From positions 1,682,001 to 1,746,000 of the forward strand of contig CP064980.1 in the NCBI GenBank assembly GCA_016699535.1: a stretch of DNA of 64,000 nt, given 5' to 3'. The DNA comes from Myxococcales bacterium. Lineage in GTDB: Bacteria; Myxococcota_A; Polyangia; Polyangiales; GCA-016699535. A model generated the notes under the pieces. That model did no database searches, was not told the DNA's origin, and was given only the letters and a program-made list of their open reading frames with translations. Positions 36,672-45,356 of this stretch are shown piece by piece. The number at the start of each line of letters is the position of its first letter. Position 1 is the first letter of the stretch. Made by a program: the position numbers and the translations under genes.

Positions 36672-37673
36672 ATGATTAAGGCCTATGCAGCAAACGAAGC
36701 TAAGGGTGAGTTTAAGCCCTTTGAATATGAGCCCGGTGAACTTCGCCCTGAGCAAGTTGAAATTAAAGTGCATAGCTGTGGGCTCTGCCATTCAGATATT
36801 TCCATCGCGGATAACGAATGGGGCTTTAGTCAGTATCCTGTCGTTCCTGGGCATGAAGTTATTGGTGAAGTCATTGCACGTGGCGATCATGTCAAACACC
36901 TTGATATCGGAGCAATCGTTGGTTTGGGTTGGTTTAGTGGGAGCTGCATGCACTGTCTGCAATGCATGAGCGGTAACCACAATCTTTGCCCAAGTGCGGA
37001 AAGTACCATTTTAGGTCGACACGGGGGCTTTGCCGATCGAGTGCGTTGCAATGCCGAATGGGCTATTGAGCTTCCTACAGATCTTGACGCAGCAAAGGCA
37101 GGCCCTCTTTTTTGTGGTGGCATTACTGTGTTTAATCCGATTGTTGAGTTTGATGTTAAGCCTACCGATCGTGTTGCTGTTCTTGGCGTGGGCGGACTTG
37201 GTCATCTGGCTTTGCAGTTTTTGAATAAGTGGGGTTGCGAAGTGACTGCTTTTTCGTCTAATCCTGCCAAGGAAGCTGAAGCACTTAGCATGGGTGCTCA
37301 TCACGTGATCAACAGCAAAGATAGCTCTGCTCTTGAAAAAGCTGCCGGTAGCTTCGACTTCATTCTTTCAACTGTTAACGTGGAACTTGACTGGCCTAGT
37401 TATCTTGGCACTCTTGCCCCCAAAGGACGGTTTCATACGGTGGGCGCTATCCCTACGCCGATGAGTATTCCAGCATTTTCTCTTATTGGTGCTCAGCGCA
37501 GTGTTTCAGGCTCTCCGCTTGGCGCACCTGCAACCACGACGAGAATGTTGGAGTTTTGTGCACGCCATGGCATCGCAGCGGTTACGGAACATTTTCCGAT
37601 GGCGAAAATTAATGATGCTTTCGAGCATCTTAGGGCGGGCAAAGCCCGCTATCGCATCGTATTGGATGCGTAG
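36672..37673 (+). CDS. Zinc-dependent NAD(P) alcohol dehydrogenase, cinnamyl-alcohol type
   Basis: 333 residues, medium-chain dehydrogenase fold. Catalytic zinc ligands are at CGLCHSD and GHEVIGEV. The structural zinc site is complete (CMHCLQCMSGNHNLC). The Rossmann dinucleotide motif is VLGVGGLGHLALQF, and the segment after the second strand (AFSSNPAKEAEA) suggests NADPH preference. Relatives (YahK, AdhC types) reduce a wide range of aldehydes. A good AGGAGG site lies a few bases before the ATG. Substrate is not determined. Confidence 0.88.
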   Translation: MIKAYAANEAKGEFKPFEYEPGELRPEQVEIKVHSCGLCHSDISIADNEWGFSQYPVVPGHEVIGEVIARGDHVKHLDIGAIVGLGWFSGSCMHCLQCMSGNHNLCPSAESTILGRHGGFADRVRCNAEWAIELPTDLDAAKAGPLFCGGITVFNPIVEFDVKPTDRVAVLGVGGLGHLALQFLNKWGCEVTAFSSNPAKEAEALSMGAHHVINSKDSSALEKAAGSFDFILSTVNVELDWPSYLGTLAPKGRFHTVGAIPTPMSIPAFSLIGAQRSVSGSPLGAPATTTRMLEFCARHGIAAVTEHFPMAKINDAFEHLRAGKARYRIVLDA

Positions 37674-37743
37674 CGAAGGCCATGACCCTAGACAGCTACC
37701 TCTTCACTTTGTGATTTTGGCTCGCTACTTTCTTAAGCGAACA

Positions 37744-38004
37744 CTAGTTTGGCAGCTTGGCTTTTAGCGATTCAAATTTAGATTTTGCTTTAAGCATAGA
37801 AGCTTTAAGTTCGATGCGTTTATCATCAGCAATGTCTCTTACTTGTTGTTCGAGTTCGCTAGTGCGTTTTTTTAATTTTTCAAAACTATCCTGAAACTCT
37901 TTACTGCCAAGATGGGCCTTCAGCTGCAGTTCGTCTCGCATGCGTTGCAGATCGTCTTTGATCTTATCTAGTTCTACACGGGTTACAGGTCGGAAATCTT
38001 GCAT
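37744..38004 (-). CDS. Small coiled-coil protein, unknown function
   Basis: 86 residues, almost entirely charged amphipathic helix (DKIKDDLQRMRDELQLKAH, LKKRTSELEQQVRDIADD). AGGAGAATG precedes the ATG, a good ribosome site. No membrane segment or signal peptide is visible. The heptad-like spacing suggests self-association. I do not recognise a family. Confidence 0.55.
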   Translation of the reverse strand: MQDFRPVTRVELDKIKDDLQRMRDELQLKAHLGSKEFQDSFEKLKKRTSELEQQVRDIADDKRIELKASMLKAKSKFESLKAKLPN

Positions 38005-38322
38005 AGCATTCTCCTTTATTTATGTGATTGCATTACGGCTCTGCACGGATAAGCAGTGTTTTTGCTTGTCCATACAGCTTGGTTGCTGCCTACTGCACCT
38101 AGTCGATTCGTGAGGGCCCATAGGGCCAAAGCCAACCAGGTCGAAATGGCAGTGTTACGATTAAGCCGTAACAACTTATGTATATTCTCTACCATTTATG
38201 TCTTCCAGGTTCAAATCCACGAGGCTGCTGACCAATTTGTGCGTCTCTTTTCCAGACAGTTCTTGTTAATTGGTTTTGAAATGAACGCTTGATTTTTATT
38301 TAATATCGATTATTCTGGAAAT
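38005..38322 (+). other. Intergenic region before the arsenic operon
   Basis: No gene is supported. A 78-codon plus frame has no ribosome site or recognisable motif. Directly before arsR a TTGATT-16-TATTCT pair could be the promoter, overlapping an AATATCGATTATT near-palindrome that could be the ArsR operator. Both calls are by eye and weak. Confidence 0.35.
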
Positions 38323-38694
38323 ATGGATATAAATGAGTCGGTCATTGTTTTTGATGCGCTTTCGCAAGAAACACGCATGAAAGCCTTTCGTATGTTGGTC
38401 GAGGCCGGCGAGGAAGGATTGCCGGCAGGTCAGCTGAGTGAGGCATTGGGAACTCCGCAAAACACCATGTCTTTTCATCTGAGTCACATGGCCAATGCCG
38501 GTGTGATTCGTTCTCGAAGGCAGGGTCGTTCTATTATTTACTCGGCTAATTTTGCACTCATGCGCGACCTGATCTCATTTCTCGTCAAAGACTGCTGCAG
38601 TGTGAATTTTGCCAGTGTGCGTGAAGATCGAAAGAAGGGCTGCGAAGTTATTGAGCTAGCTGCGTGCTGTAATGGAAAAAAGGAGAAACGATGA
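38323..38694 (+). CDS. arsR: ArsR/SmtB-family arsenic-responsive repressor
   Basis: 123 residues with a winged helix (residues 10-85; recognition helix near PQNTMSFHLSHMANAG). The metal site is not the ELCVCD form. Instead a vicinal Cys91-Cys92 pair follows the last core helix, and Cys107 and Cys115-Cys116 lie near the end. Vicinal C-terminal cysteines are used by the As(III) and methylarsenite-responsive ArsR types. The gene overlaps arsI by four bases (ATGA), so repressor and lyase are translationally coupled. Binding of arsenic should release the operon. Confidence 0.82.
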   Translation: MDINESVIVFDALSQETRMKAFRMLVEAGEEGLPAGQLSEALGTPQNTMSFHLSHMANAGVIRSRRQGRSIIYSANFALMRDLISFLVKDCCSVNFASVREDRKKGCEVIELAACCNGKKEKR

Positions 38695-39128
38695 AACGAA
38701 TTCATATACACGTTGGGGTTGAAAACCTCGAGCAGGCCATCCAATTTTATAGCGCTCTGTTTGGCGTAAAACCAAGCAAAAGCAAAAGCGATTATGCAAA
38801 ATGGATGCTAGAGGACCCAAAACTCAACTTTGCCATATCGACCCGGGCCAATGTTTTAGGCGTTGATCACTTAGGCATTCAAGCTGAAGACGCATCGGAA
38901 CTTGAGGCGATGCGTGAACAGGCAGAACAGGCAGGTTTAGCGCTGCGACATGAAGGCGAGTCTGTATGCTGTTATGCTCGCTCGGAGAAAAGTTGGCTTA
39001 CTGATCCGTCTGGTGTTGCATGGGAGACTTATCAGACCATGGAAGATGCAGAGCTTTTTTCTAGCGAAAGTCATGACAATAGCGCGTGTTGCATGCCGAA
39101 GACTAAAAAGCAATCGAGTTGCTGTTAG
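38691..39128 (+). CDS. arsI: ArsI-type C-As lyase (glyoxalase fold)
   Basis: 145 residues, vicinal-oxygen-chelate fold. ArsI splits the C-As bond of trivalent organoarsenicals such as methylarsenite, using Fe(II) and oxygen. Candidate iron ligands are the N-terminal His (HIHVGV), His60 (VDHLGIQ) and Glu112 (WETYQT). The vicinal Cys93-Cys94 (SVCCYARSEKSW) is the arsenic-binding site of the family. The extra C-terminal tail bears two more Cys pairs (SACCMP and SSCC), which could relay arsenic to the enzyme or permease. CadI, a close relative, is the alternative name for the family. Confidence 0.85.
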   Translation: MKRIHIHVGVENLEQAIQFYSALFGVKPSKSKSDYAKWMLEDPKLNFAISTRANVLGVDHLGIQAEDASELEAMREQAEQAGLALRHEGESVCCYARSEKSWLTDPSGVAWETYQTMEDAELFSSESHDNSACCMPKTKKQSSCC

Positions 39129-39183
39129 GGTTTTCGAAAAAGGCTTACGCTTCAAAGCGTAGATAGAAAGTACACTGATTTTA

Positions 39184-40149
39184 ATGTTTAGCGTTTTTAC
39201 AAAGCTCGCGGACTGGTTGGTCTACGGTTTGCTATCTCTGCCTCAGGATGTCAGCGGCACCGAATCGCTTCATTTTTTCATCGAAGACACCAGTAAGATA
39301 TTCGTGATGTTGACCTTGCTTATGTTTTTTGTGGGCATCTTTCGCTCATGGATTTCTCCTGAAGCTGTACGAGGCTGGCTGCAGGGTAAGCCTAAAAGCC
39401 TGGCCTACCTTATGGCGGTGCTGCTCGGGGCCATTACGCCTTTTTGTTCCTGCTCTTCGATTCCATTGTTCATAGCCTTTGTAAGTGCGGGCATTCCGAT
39501 TGGTGTGACCATGGCATTTTTAGTGACTTCACCAATGGTTAACGAAGTAGCGGTGATTCTATTTGGAGAAGCAATTGGTTGGCAGTTTACGGCGCTCTAT
39601 GTGCTTTCCGGAATGGCTGTTGGCATCCTCGGCGGTGTGCTGGTTGATCTTTTCAAACTCGAGCGATGGGTAGAAGGTTTTGTTCTGCAAGTAGAAGCCC
39701 CCGATCAGAGCTTGCAAGAGAGCAAGCTAACTCTGCAGACTCGTCTTAGGCTGGCATGGCATGAAACAAGAGATATTCTCAAGCGCGTTTGGCTTTATGT
39801 TCTGCTTGGCGTTGGTCTTGGAGCTGTAATCCATGGTTATGTGCCGCAAGAGTGGTTTATCAAGCATGCAAGTGCTCAGCATATCTGGGCCGTGCCCCTT
39901 TCCGTGCTTGTTGCGATTCCCCTCTATTCCAATGTGACGGGCGCGGTGCCGGTTGCAGAGGTTCTCATTCAAAAAGGCTTGCCTGTCGGAACAACTCTGG
40001 CTTTTATCATGAGCACGGTGGCTATTTCGTTGCCTGAGCTGTTGATTTTGCGCAAAGTGCTCAAGCCGCAAATGCTGATCTTCTTTGTTGCGTATTTGAG
40101 TGTTGCTTTTATAGCCATTGGCTATCTGTTCAATGGTTTCTTTGGTTGA
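39184..40149 (+). CDS. ArsP-like (DUF318/SO_0444) organoarsenical efflux permease
   Basis: 321 residues with about eight membrane helices in two halves. The first half carries the TPFCSCSSIPLF signature and the second a matching SNVTGAVPVAE. ArsP permeases export trivalent organoarsenicals. Other members of the family have been linked to copper and zinc, so the arsenic assignment rests on the arsR-arsI neighbourhood. It starts 55 bases after arsI and is followed 13 bases later by a small thioredoxin. Confidence 0.8.
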   Translation: MFSVFTKLADWLVYGLLSLPQDVSGTESLHFFIEDTSKIFVMLTLLMFFVGIFRSWISPEAVRGWLQGKPKSLAYLMAVLLGAITPFCSCSSIPLFIAFVSAGIPIGVTMAFLVTSPMVNEVAVILFGEAIGWQFTALYVLSGMAVGILGGVLVDLFKLERWVEGFVLQVEAPDQSLQESKLTLQTRLRLAWHETRDILKRVWLYVLLGVGLGAVIHGYVPQEWFIKHASAQHIWAVPLSVLVAIPLYSNVTGAVPVAEVLIQKGLPVGTTLAFIMSTVAISLPELLILRKVLKPQMLIFFVAYLSVAFIAIGYLFNGFFG

Positions 40150-40162
40150 TAGGAGAACTGCT

Positions 40163-40402
40163 ATGAAAAAAATCGAAGTCTTCGGAACGGGTTGCAAAAA
40201 ATGCGTGAGCACCGAAGAAAGTATTCGTCAAATGGCGACTAAGATGGATGTTCCTGTTGATATCCAGAAAGTAAATGACCCAGTCGCCATTGCTACTCGA
40301 GGTATTATCACAACGCCTGCCGTGATGATTGACGGTAAGCTTGTGCATAAAGGAGGCGTGCCTGAGGATAAAGACATCGCAAAATGGTTGTCTGAAGTCT
40401 AA
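40163..40402 (+). CDS. Small thioredoxin-like redox protein (TM0996/MTH895 family)
   Basis: 79 residues from the ATG at 40163, seven bases after AGGAG. Motifs: GTGCKKC (Cys11-Cys14) and the cis-proline loop TTPAVMIDGK. These mini-thioredoxins often follow ArsP/DUF318 permeases. A reducing role for the permease cysteines or for arsenic chemistry is likely but not shown. Confidence 0.85.
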   Translation: MKKIEVFGTGCKKCVSTEESIRQMATKMDVPVDIQKVNDPVAIATRGIITTPAVMIDGKLVHKGGVPEDKDIAKWLSEV

Positions 40403-40517
40403 AGCGCTTAAGAGAACACCCGACGAGCAGGCGAGAGTCGAATCAATTGAGTAGAAAGTGCGCTAAGCAAGCGGTCGCGCTGCGGATCGTGGGACCCGCA
40501 GCACGACTGTGTTTACA

Positions 40518-41156
40518 TTAGCGATTTGGTTGAGGCGTAATTCGCAAGTAGGGTTTGATTTCAGTGTATCCTTTTGGAAACTTCTCTTTAAGAAGCTCAG
40601 GATCTTGCAACGAAGGTGCAATTACCACGTCGTCGCCATCTTTCCAGTCGACTGGGGTCGCGACCTGATAGGTGTCGGTGAGCTGCAACGAATCAATCAC
40701 CCGCAACACTTCATAAAAGTTTCGCCCGGTGCTCGGCGGGTAAGTAATGATTGCGCGAATCTTCTTACTTGGGTCAATGAAGAAGACAGAACGTACGGTT
40801 AGCTTTGCGTTTGTGTCCGGGTGAATCATCCCGTACAACTTTGAGACTTCTTGCTTCTCATCGGCGATGATAGGATAGGAAAGCGTAATGTTTTGAGTCT
40901 CTTCGATGTCTTTGATCCAGCCTTTGTGTGAATCGACAGGATCGACACTTAGGGCAATGGTTTTTGTGTTGCGTTTTTTGAACTCATCTTGCAAGCGTCC
41001 TACTGAGCCAAGCTCTGTGGTGCACACAGGCGTGTAATCTGCCGGGTGCGAAAACAGGACGACCCAGTTATCGGCAGCCCAAGAATGAAAATTAATCGTG
41101 CCTTGTTGGCTTTGAGCCGAAAAGTCCGGCGCCGTATTTCCTAGTTGTAAACTCAT
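40518..41156 (-). CDS. 1-Cys peroxiredoxin (Prx6 type)
   Basis: 212 residues. The peroxidatic Cys45 lies in DYTPVCTTELG. The long C-terminal extension (TGRNFYEVLRVIDSLQLTD, PVDWKDGDDVVIAP) is characteristic of the Prx6 subgroup, which reduces peroxides with an external thiol donor. There is no second conserved Cys. A putative thioredoxin partner lies on the other strand 116 bases away and could recycle it, which is an inference from proximity. Confidence 0.9.
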   Translation of the reverse strand: MSLQLGNTAPDFSAQSQQGTINFHSWAADNWVVLFSHPADYTPVCTTELGSVGRLQDEFKKRNTKTIALSVDPVDSHKGWIKDIEETQNITLSYPIIADEKQEVSKLYGMIHPDTNAKLTVRSVFFIDPSKKIRAIITYPPSTGRNFYEVLRVIDSLQLTDTYQVATPVDWKDGDDVVIAPSLQDPELLKEKFPKGYTEIKPYLRITPQPNR

Positions 41157-41300
41157 ATCGAACTCCTATTGTACATTTAAACGATGGGAAATGTGTGTTA
41201 TTTGTACTACCTAATAGTGTACTTGTCCAGTCCGATATGTTCTTTCGATAAAATCCTTATGATTTCAAGCTAATAGAGTTAGAATACCGCCGCCAGGAAG

Positions 41301-41939
41301 TTAGTGGCGTCTGCGACGTCTGCTCTCGGCATAGCGTTTGAGCTCTCGGGGAACCCGCAGCATCCAGGTATGTACCACCGGGCGCAATACGCCGGCGATA
41401 ATACCGGAGCCGAGATCGGCAAGAATCCCGTAAGAGAGTAGGCAATGCGTGGCATCGATGGGACGAAGAGTAAAATACCCAAAGCCAGCGCGCAGCACGC
41501 CTTTGATCGAGGGATCCACTTTGAAGCTTACTTCCTTTTTGCTTGAATCGTAGCTCAAGTTGGTAGCGTATCCTCCGCTGAACAAACCGTGTTCATGCTG
41601 GAAGTATAAGAGTTTTGTTTTACCACGCGTGCGCAATAGTTTTGCGCTTTTTAACGCAGGAAGCCATCTGACGTAGTGTTTGGGGTGATTGAGTATCTGC
41701 CACAGTTCATCGGCTGGGCGTGCAATGCGCTGCCAGCATGTTCCGCCAACCAGTTTGAGTTGAGCCTGCCTGCGCGTGTAGCTGCGACATACATTTTTTC
41801 CGAGTTTCAGTGCTTTGCGTTCTTTTGCGCTAAAGCCAGTCGATGGGCGTTTTGATTGCGCTTGTGCGTTTGAGGCTAGAGGTACAAAACATAGCATGGC
41901 AAAAGCGAGAGCCCATCGAAGCCGCGGCGTTAACGTCAT
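41301..41939 (-). CDS. Secreted SRPBCC (START-like) domain protein
   Basis: 212 residues. A signal peptide (ALAFAMLCFVPLASNAQAQ) leads to a SRPBCC-type helix-grip fold. Recognisable parts are the loop PADELWQILNHPKHYVRWLP and the long C-terminal amphipathic helix before the basic tail. The fold binds hydrophobic ligands. Function is unknown. It lies downstream of rarA on the same strand with 36 bases between. Confidence 0.65.
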   Translation of the reverse strand: MTLTPRLRWALAFAMLCFVPLASNAQAQSKRPSTGFSAKERKALKLGKNVCRSYTRRQAQLKLVGGTCWQRIARPADELWQILNHPKHYVRWLPALKSAKLLRTRGKTKLLYFQHEHGLFSGGYATNLSYDSSKKEVSFKVDPSIKGVLRAGFGYFTLRPIDATHCLLSYGILADLGSGIIAGVLRPVVHTWMLRVPRELKRYAESRRRRRH

Positions 41940-41975
41940 GATCTAAGGCTAACATGCACGAGCCAAATTGCGCCC

Positions 41976-43310
41976 CTATTTGGGCTCTTTGTTCCTTAGC
42001 CGCTGAAGACTTTCCCGGATTTTTGCTTCGTAGCCATTCTCCGAAGGCTCGTAGAAATGCACTCCATTGAGTTTTTCTGGCAGATATTCCACTCCAGCTG
42101 CGTACCCGCCTTCATCATGTGGATAACGGTAGCCGCTGCCATAGCCAAGGTCTTTGAGCAAAGGCGTGGGCGCGTTGCGTAGATGCATTGGCACGGGCAG
42201 TGGGCCGTGTTCTTTGATGAGCTCGCGTGCGTGGCTGAAGGCTTGATAACAGCGGTTGGATTTAGGAGCGGTAGCGAGATACAAACAACATTGCGAAAGC
42301 GCAAAGATTCCTTCGGGCATGCCGACACGTTGCAGGATCGCATCCGAAGAAGTTGCCACCATCAGAGCCAAGGGATGTGCATTTCCAATATCTTCGCTGG
42401 CAAAAATAAGCATGCGTCGCATGATAAAAAGTGGGTCTTCCCCGGCTTCCAGCATGCGCATGAGCCAGTAAATCGATGCATCGGGATCGCTGCCGCGCAT
42501 GCTTTTGATAAGCGCGCTTGTAAGGTTGTGATGTGATTCGCCCTGTTTGTCGTGGCCGTAGCGAATGCTTCCAAGCGTCTCGTCAATATGCGCTTCGGTG
42601 ATGTCGCTTAGCTTCTTATCTTTGGCAAAGTGCGCTAAGGCTTCAAGATGTTGCAGTGCACGACGTGCATCGCCTGCAGCAGCTTTGGCAACACGCAAAA
42701 GGCAAGCTTTTGAAAAGCGCACAGCACTCTGGCTGAGGCTTAGTTTTGGATCGGAAAGCGCGCGTTCAAGAATGGCAAGTAAATCTTTCTCGCTAAGTGG
42801 ATGCAAGAGGTGAACGGTGGAGCGTGATAAAAGAGCAGCGTTGATGGCAAAGGATGGGTTTTCGGTGGTTGCACCAATCAGAGAAACTGTGCCGCGTTCA
42901 ACATGTGGCAGCAGTGCATCCTGCTGACCTTTGTTGAAACGGTGAATCTCGTCGATAAATAAAATCGTGCGCTTGGCGCGGTATTCCAGATCTTCTTGGG
43001 CTTTGCCAATGATTTCGCGCAGGCGTGGCACGCCTTGAGTGACGGCACTGAAATCGACAAATCCGGCATCGGTGTGGGTGGCTAAGGCGCGGGCGAGCGT
43101 GGTTTTCCCGCAACCCGGCGGGCCCCAGAGAATCACCGATCGCAGATTGCCTTTTTCGGCGGCTTGTCGAAAGGCGCGTTCTTTAGACAGCAAATGGTCC
43201 TGTCCGAGGATGTCATCAAAGGATTGCGGGCGCATGGCTTCAGCGAGGGGGATGCCCTGCTGCGTGTCCTGAGCTAGCTTTTGAAACAAAGTCGACATAT
43301 CCATGGGCAT
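41976..43310 (-). CDS. rarA: Replication-associated recombination protein A (RarA/MgsA ATPase)
   Basis: 444 residues. AAA+ ATPase acting at stalled forks. Walker A is LWGPPGCGKTTLARALA, Walker B is ILFIDEIHRFNKGQQDALLP, sensor 1 is LIGATTENPSF. The C-terminal tetramerisation part ends with the typical YRYPHDEGGYAAGVEYLP. Start uncertain between 43310 and the Met five codons later. All key ATPase residues are present. Confidence 0.93.
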   Translation of the reverse strand: MPMDMSTLFQKLAQDTQQGIPLAEAMRPQSFDDILGQDHLLSKERAFRQAAEKGNLRSVILWGPPGCGKTTLARALATHTDAGFVDFSAVTQGVPRLREIIGKAQEDLEYRAKRTILFIDEIHRFNKGQQDALLPHVERGTVSLIGATTENPSFAINAALLSRSTVHLLHPLSEKDLLAILERALSDPKLSLSQSAVRFSKACLLRVAKAAAGDARRALQHLEALAHFAKDKKLSDITEAHIDETLGSIRYGHDKQGESHHNLTSALIKSMRGSDPDASIYWLMRMLEAGEDPLFIMRRMLIFASEDIGNAHPLALMVATSSDAILQRVGMPEGIFALSQCCLYLATAPKSNRCYQAFSHARELIKEHGPLPVPMHLRNAPTPLLKDLGYGSGYRYPHDEGGYAAGVEYLPEKLNGVHFYEPSENGYEAKIRESLQRLRNKEPK

Positions 43311-43388
43311 AACGCTCCTTGAACTTTTTGACTATGGGGCCGAAAACGGCTTGCGAGAAGGCCCGGTTTGGGGTGAGAAGTTAGCTTT

Positions 43389-45092
43389 ATGAATCAAGCG
43401 CAGCAGATGTGGCAGGCCTTTAGCGAAGACAAGATCGTATACCGCGATCATGACATAATTGTCATTAATAAGCCTGAAAACATGCCAATTTTGGCAGTTT
43501 CTGATGGTTTTCCTGCCGATGTTGCCACTCGCCTCAAATGGGCGTTGGCCGAACAAAGTTCAGCTGCCCTCGACGATATCTTCCTCGGGGTGCATCAACG
43601 GCTCGGTCAGGCAAGCTCGGGTCTGATGGTGTTTAGCTTGAGCAAAGAAGCGCAGACTTCGTTGAGTGAGCAGTTTGAAAAACGCACCGTTCAAGAACGC
43701 TATCGTGCTGTGGTGGCTCTAGAGGCCAACAAAAAGCCTTTCACTGGCCGTGTTGAGCAATGGCTGACTCGCGGCAAAGGGGGCGTGACGGTGGTCAAAG
43801 CGCATCGTTTTGCTTCTGCAAGAAAGGCGCTGTGCAAGATAAATTGCGTTAAACAATCGGCTCATCATGCTTTGCTCGACATCGAGATCGAGACTGAATA
43901 TAGCGATCCACTTCGCGCCGTACTGGCTTCTTTGGGCATGCCGATTGTGGGCGATGCGCTTTGTGGGGCTGAAGCTGGGTGCCGACTTTTTTTGCAGGCA
44001 ATGGAGCTTGCGTTTCAGCATCCGATAAGCGGCAAAGCGCTGCGTTTTGAACTAAAAGAGCCTGCCGATTTTGAAAGTTTCTTCGCCAAAAACACTGATA
44101 CTCAGTTTCCGAAGACAGATGCAACAGAGCTTGTATTGCGTGCTGCAAATCGACGATGGGGGATTGTCAAATCACAGCAAAGCGAAAAAGCAACTGAGGT
44201 GTTTCGCTTGTTCAATCGCGATGGCGACGGTGATTCACGTTTTGCGCTTGATGTTTATAAAGACTGGTTGGTGGCTCACATCTACGATGTTCATGATGAT
44301 AGCGAGATCAATGCGCTCCTAGATTGTTTTGATGCTCTGGGTTATCGAGGTGTTTACAAAAAGGTTCATGTTCAAAAAGCACATGAGCTTGCCGATGCGG
44401 TGAGCGCTGGCCTGACGCCCAAGCAAGCTTTGCGAGGCCACGATGCCCCGGAGCAGTTTAGTGTTTTGGAATATGGGCTGCCTTATACGGTGCGGCTTGG
44501 AGACGGCTTGGGAACGGGCCTTTATCTGGATCAACGACGTAGCCGGAAGCGCGTCTTTGAGCTTAGTAGGGACAAGCGTGTGCTCAACCTTTTTTCGCAT
44601 GCCTGTGCTTTCGGGGTGGCAGCAGGTCATGGTGGCGCCACGGAGGTTTGGCACGTCGATGCTTCAAAGCGTTTGCTGGAGTGGGGCAGGGATAACGTGC
44701 GCTTGGCTGGGCTTGGCTTGGAGCAACAGCGTTTTGTCACAGACGATGTGTTCGTTTTTCTCAAGCGCCTTGTGCGTCGCAGCGAGCTGTTTGATGTCGT
44801 GATTTTAGATCCGCCTACCTATTCATCGGTGGGCAAACGTCGTTATTCGTCCAAGAAGGATTACATAAAGCTTGCTGAGCAGTGTTTTTCCGTTCTCGCT
44901 CCGGGAGGAACGCTTTTGGCATGCAGTAACTTCAGTGGTATGACTTTAAAGGAGATGTCAGCCAAATTGCGCAAAGCTGCTGGCGATGCACATCGAAAGA
45001 TTAGTGGAATGAATCCTTTGCCAGACCCTTGTGATTTTCCTTGTGCTCCGCTTAAGGCTTCGCCTTATAAAGTTATTGAAGTGAGACTCTAG
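43389..45092 (+). CDS. Fused degenerate RluA-type pseudouridine synthase and RlmI-like methyltransferase
   Basis: 567 residues. Residues 10-235 follow the RluA fold (DHDIIVINKPENMP, EYSDPLRAVLASLGMPIVGD, QHPISGKALRFELK). Instead of the catalytic HRLDxxTSG motif the protein has VHQRLGQASSGL, with no aspartate in the segment, so pseudouridylation is probably lost. Residues about 255-567 are a class I SAM methyltransferase of the RlmI/RlmK kind (RRWGIVKSQ, LNLFSHACAFGVAA, VILDPPTYSSVGK). The PUS half is perhaps retained for RNA binding. The target is most likely rRNA. Confidence 0.78.
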   Translation: MNQAQQMWQAFSEDKIVYRDHDIIVINKPENMPILAVSDGFPADVATRLKWALAEQSSAALDDIFLGVHQRLGQASSGLMVFSLSKEAQTSLSEQFEKRTVQERYRAVVALEANKKPFTGRVEQWLTRGKGGVTVVKAHRFASARKALCKINCVKQSAHHALLDIEIETEYSDPLRAVLASLGMPIVGDALCGAEAGCRLFLQAMELAFQHPISGKALRFELKEPADFESFFAKNTDTQFPKTDATELVLRAANRRWGIVKSQQSEKATEVFRLFNRDGDGDSRFALDVYKDWLVAHIYDVHDDSEINALLDCFDALGYRGVYKKVHVQKAHELADAVSAGLTPKQALRGHDAPEQFSVLEYGLPYTVRLGDGLGTGLYLDQRRSRKRVFELSRDKRVLNLFSHACAFGVAAGHGGATEVWHVDASKRLLEWGRDNVRLAGLGLEQQRFVTDDVFVFLKRLVRRSELFDVVILDPPTYSSVGKRRYSSKKDYIKLAEQCFSVLAPGGTLLACSNFSGMTLKEMSAKLRKAAGDAHRKISGMNPLPDPCDFPCAPLKASPYKVIEVRL

Positions 45093-45356
45093 TGGCAGCC
45101 CTTAGTCAATTGGAACGTTGCATCATGATCCATAGAGGAAGCGGAATTCATAGACTTTTATAAGCCAGTGCGTTAAATGCTTGCGACTTAAGTTAATTTA
45201 TGTAGACTAATGCGCATGCCACCCGGTGAATGTTTTTAAGGTGGCTTTCTAGACGATTCACAACACGAACCCCGCAGATTTAGACGGTTGTTAAAGATTC
45301 GAACCCGTCTATCGTGCCACAAAAGCTGGCACATCTTCCCGTGACTCAGTGCTCTT

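Noticed and set aside
38056..38292. Plus-strand frame of 78 codons before arsR, and a T-arm-like GGTTCAAATCC inside it
   Set aside because: The frame has no ribosome site, and the T-arm stem does not pair, so neither a gene nor a tRNA can be supported.
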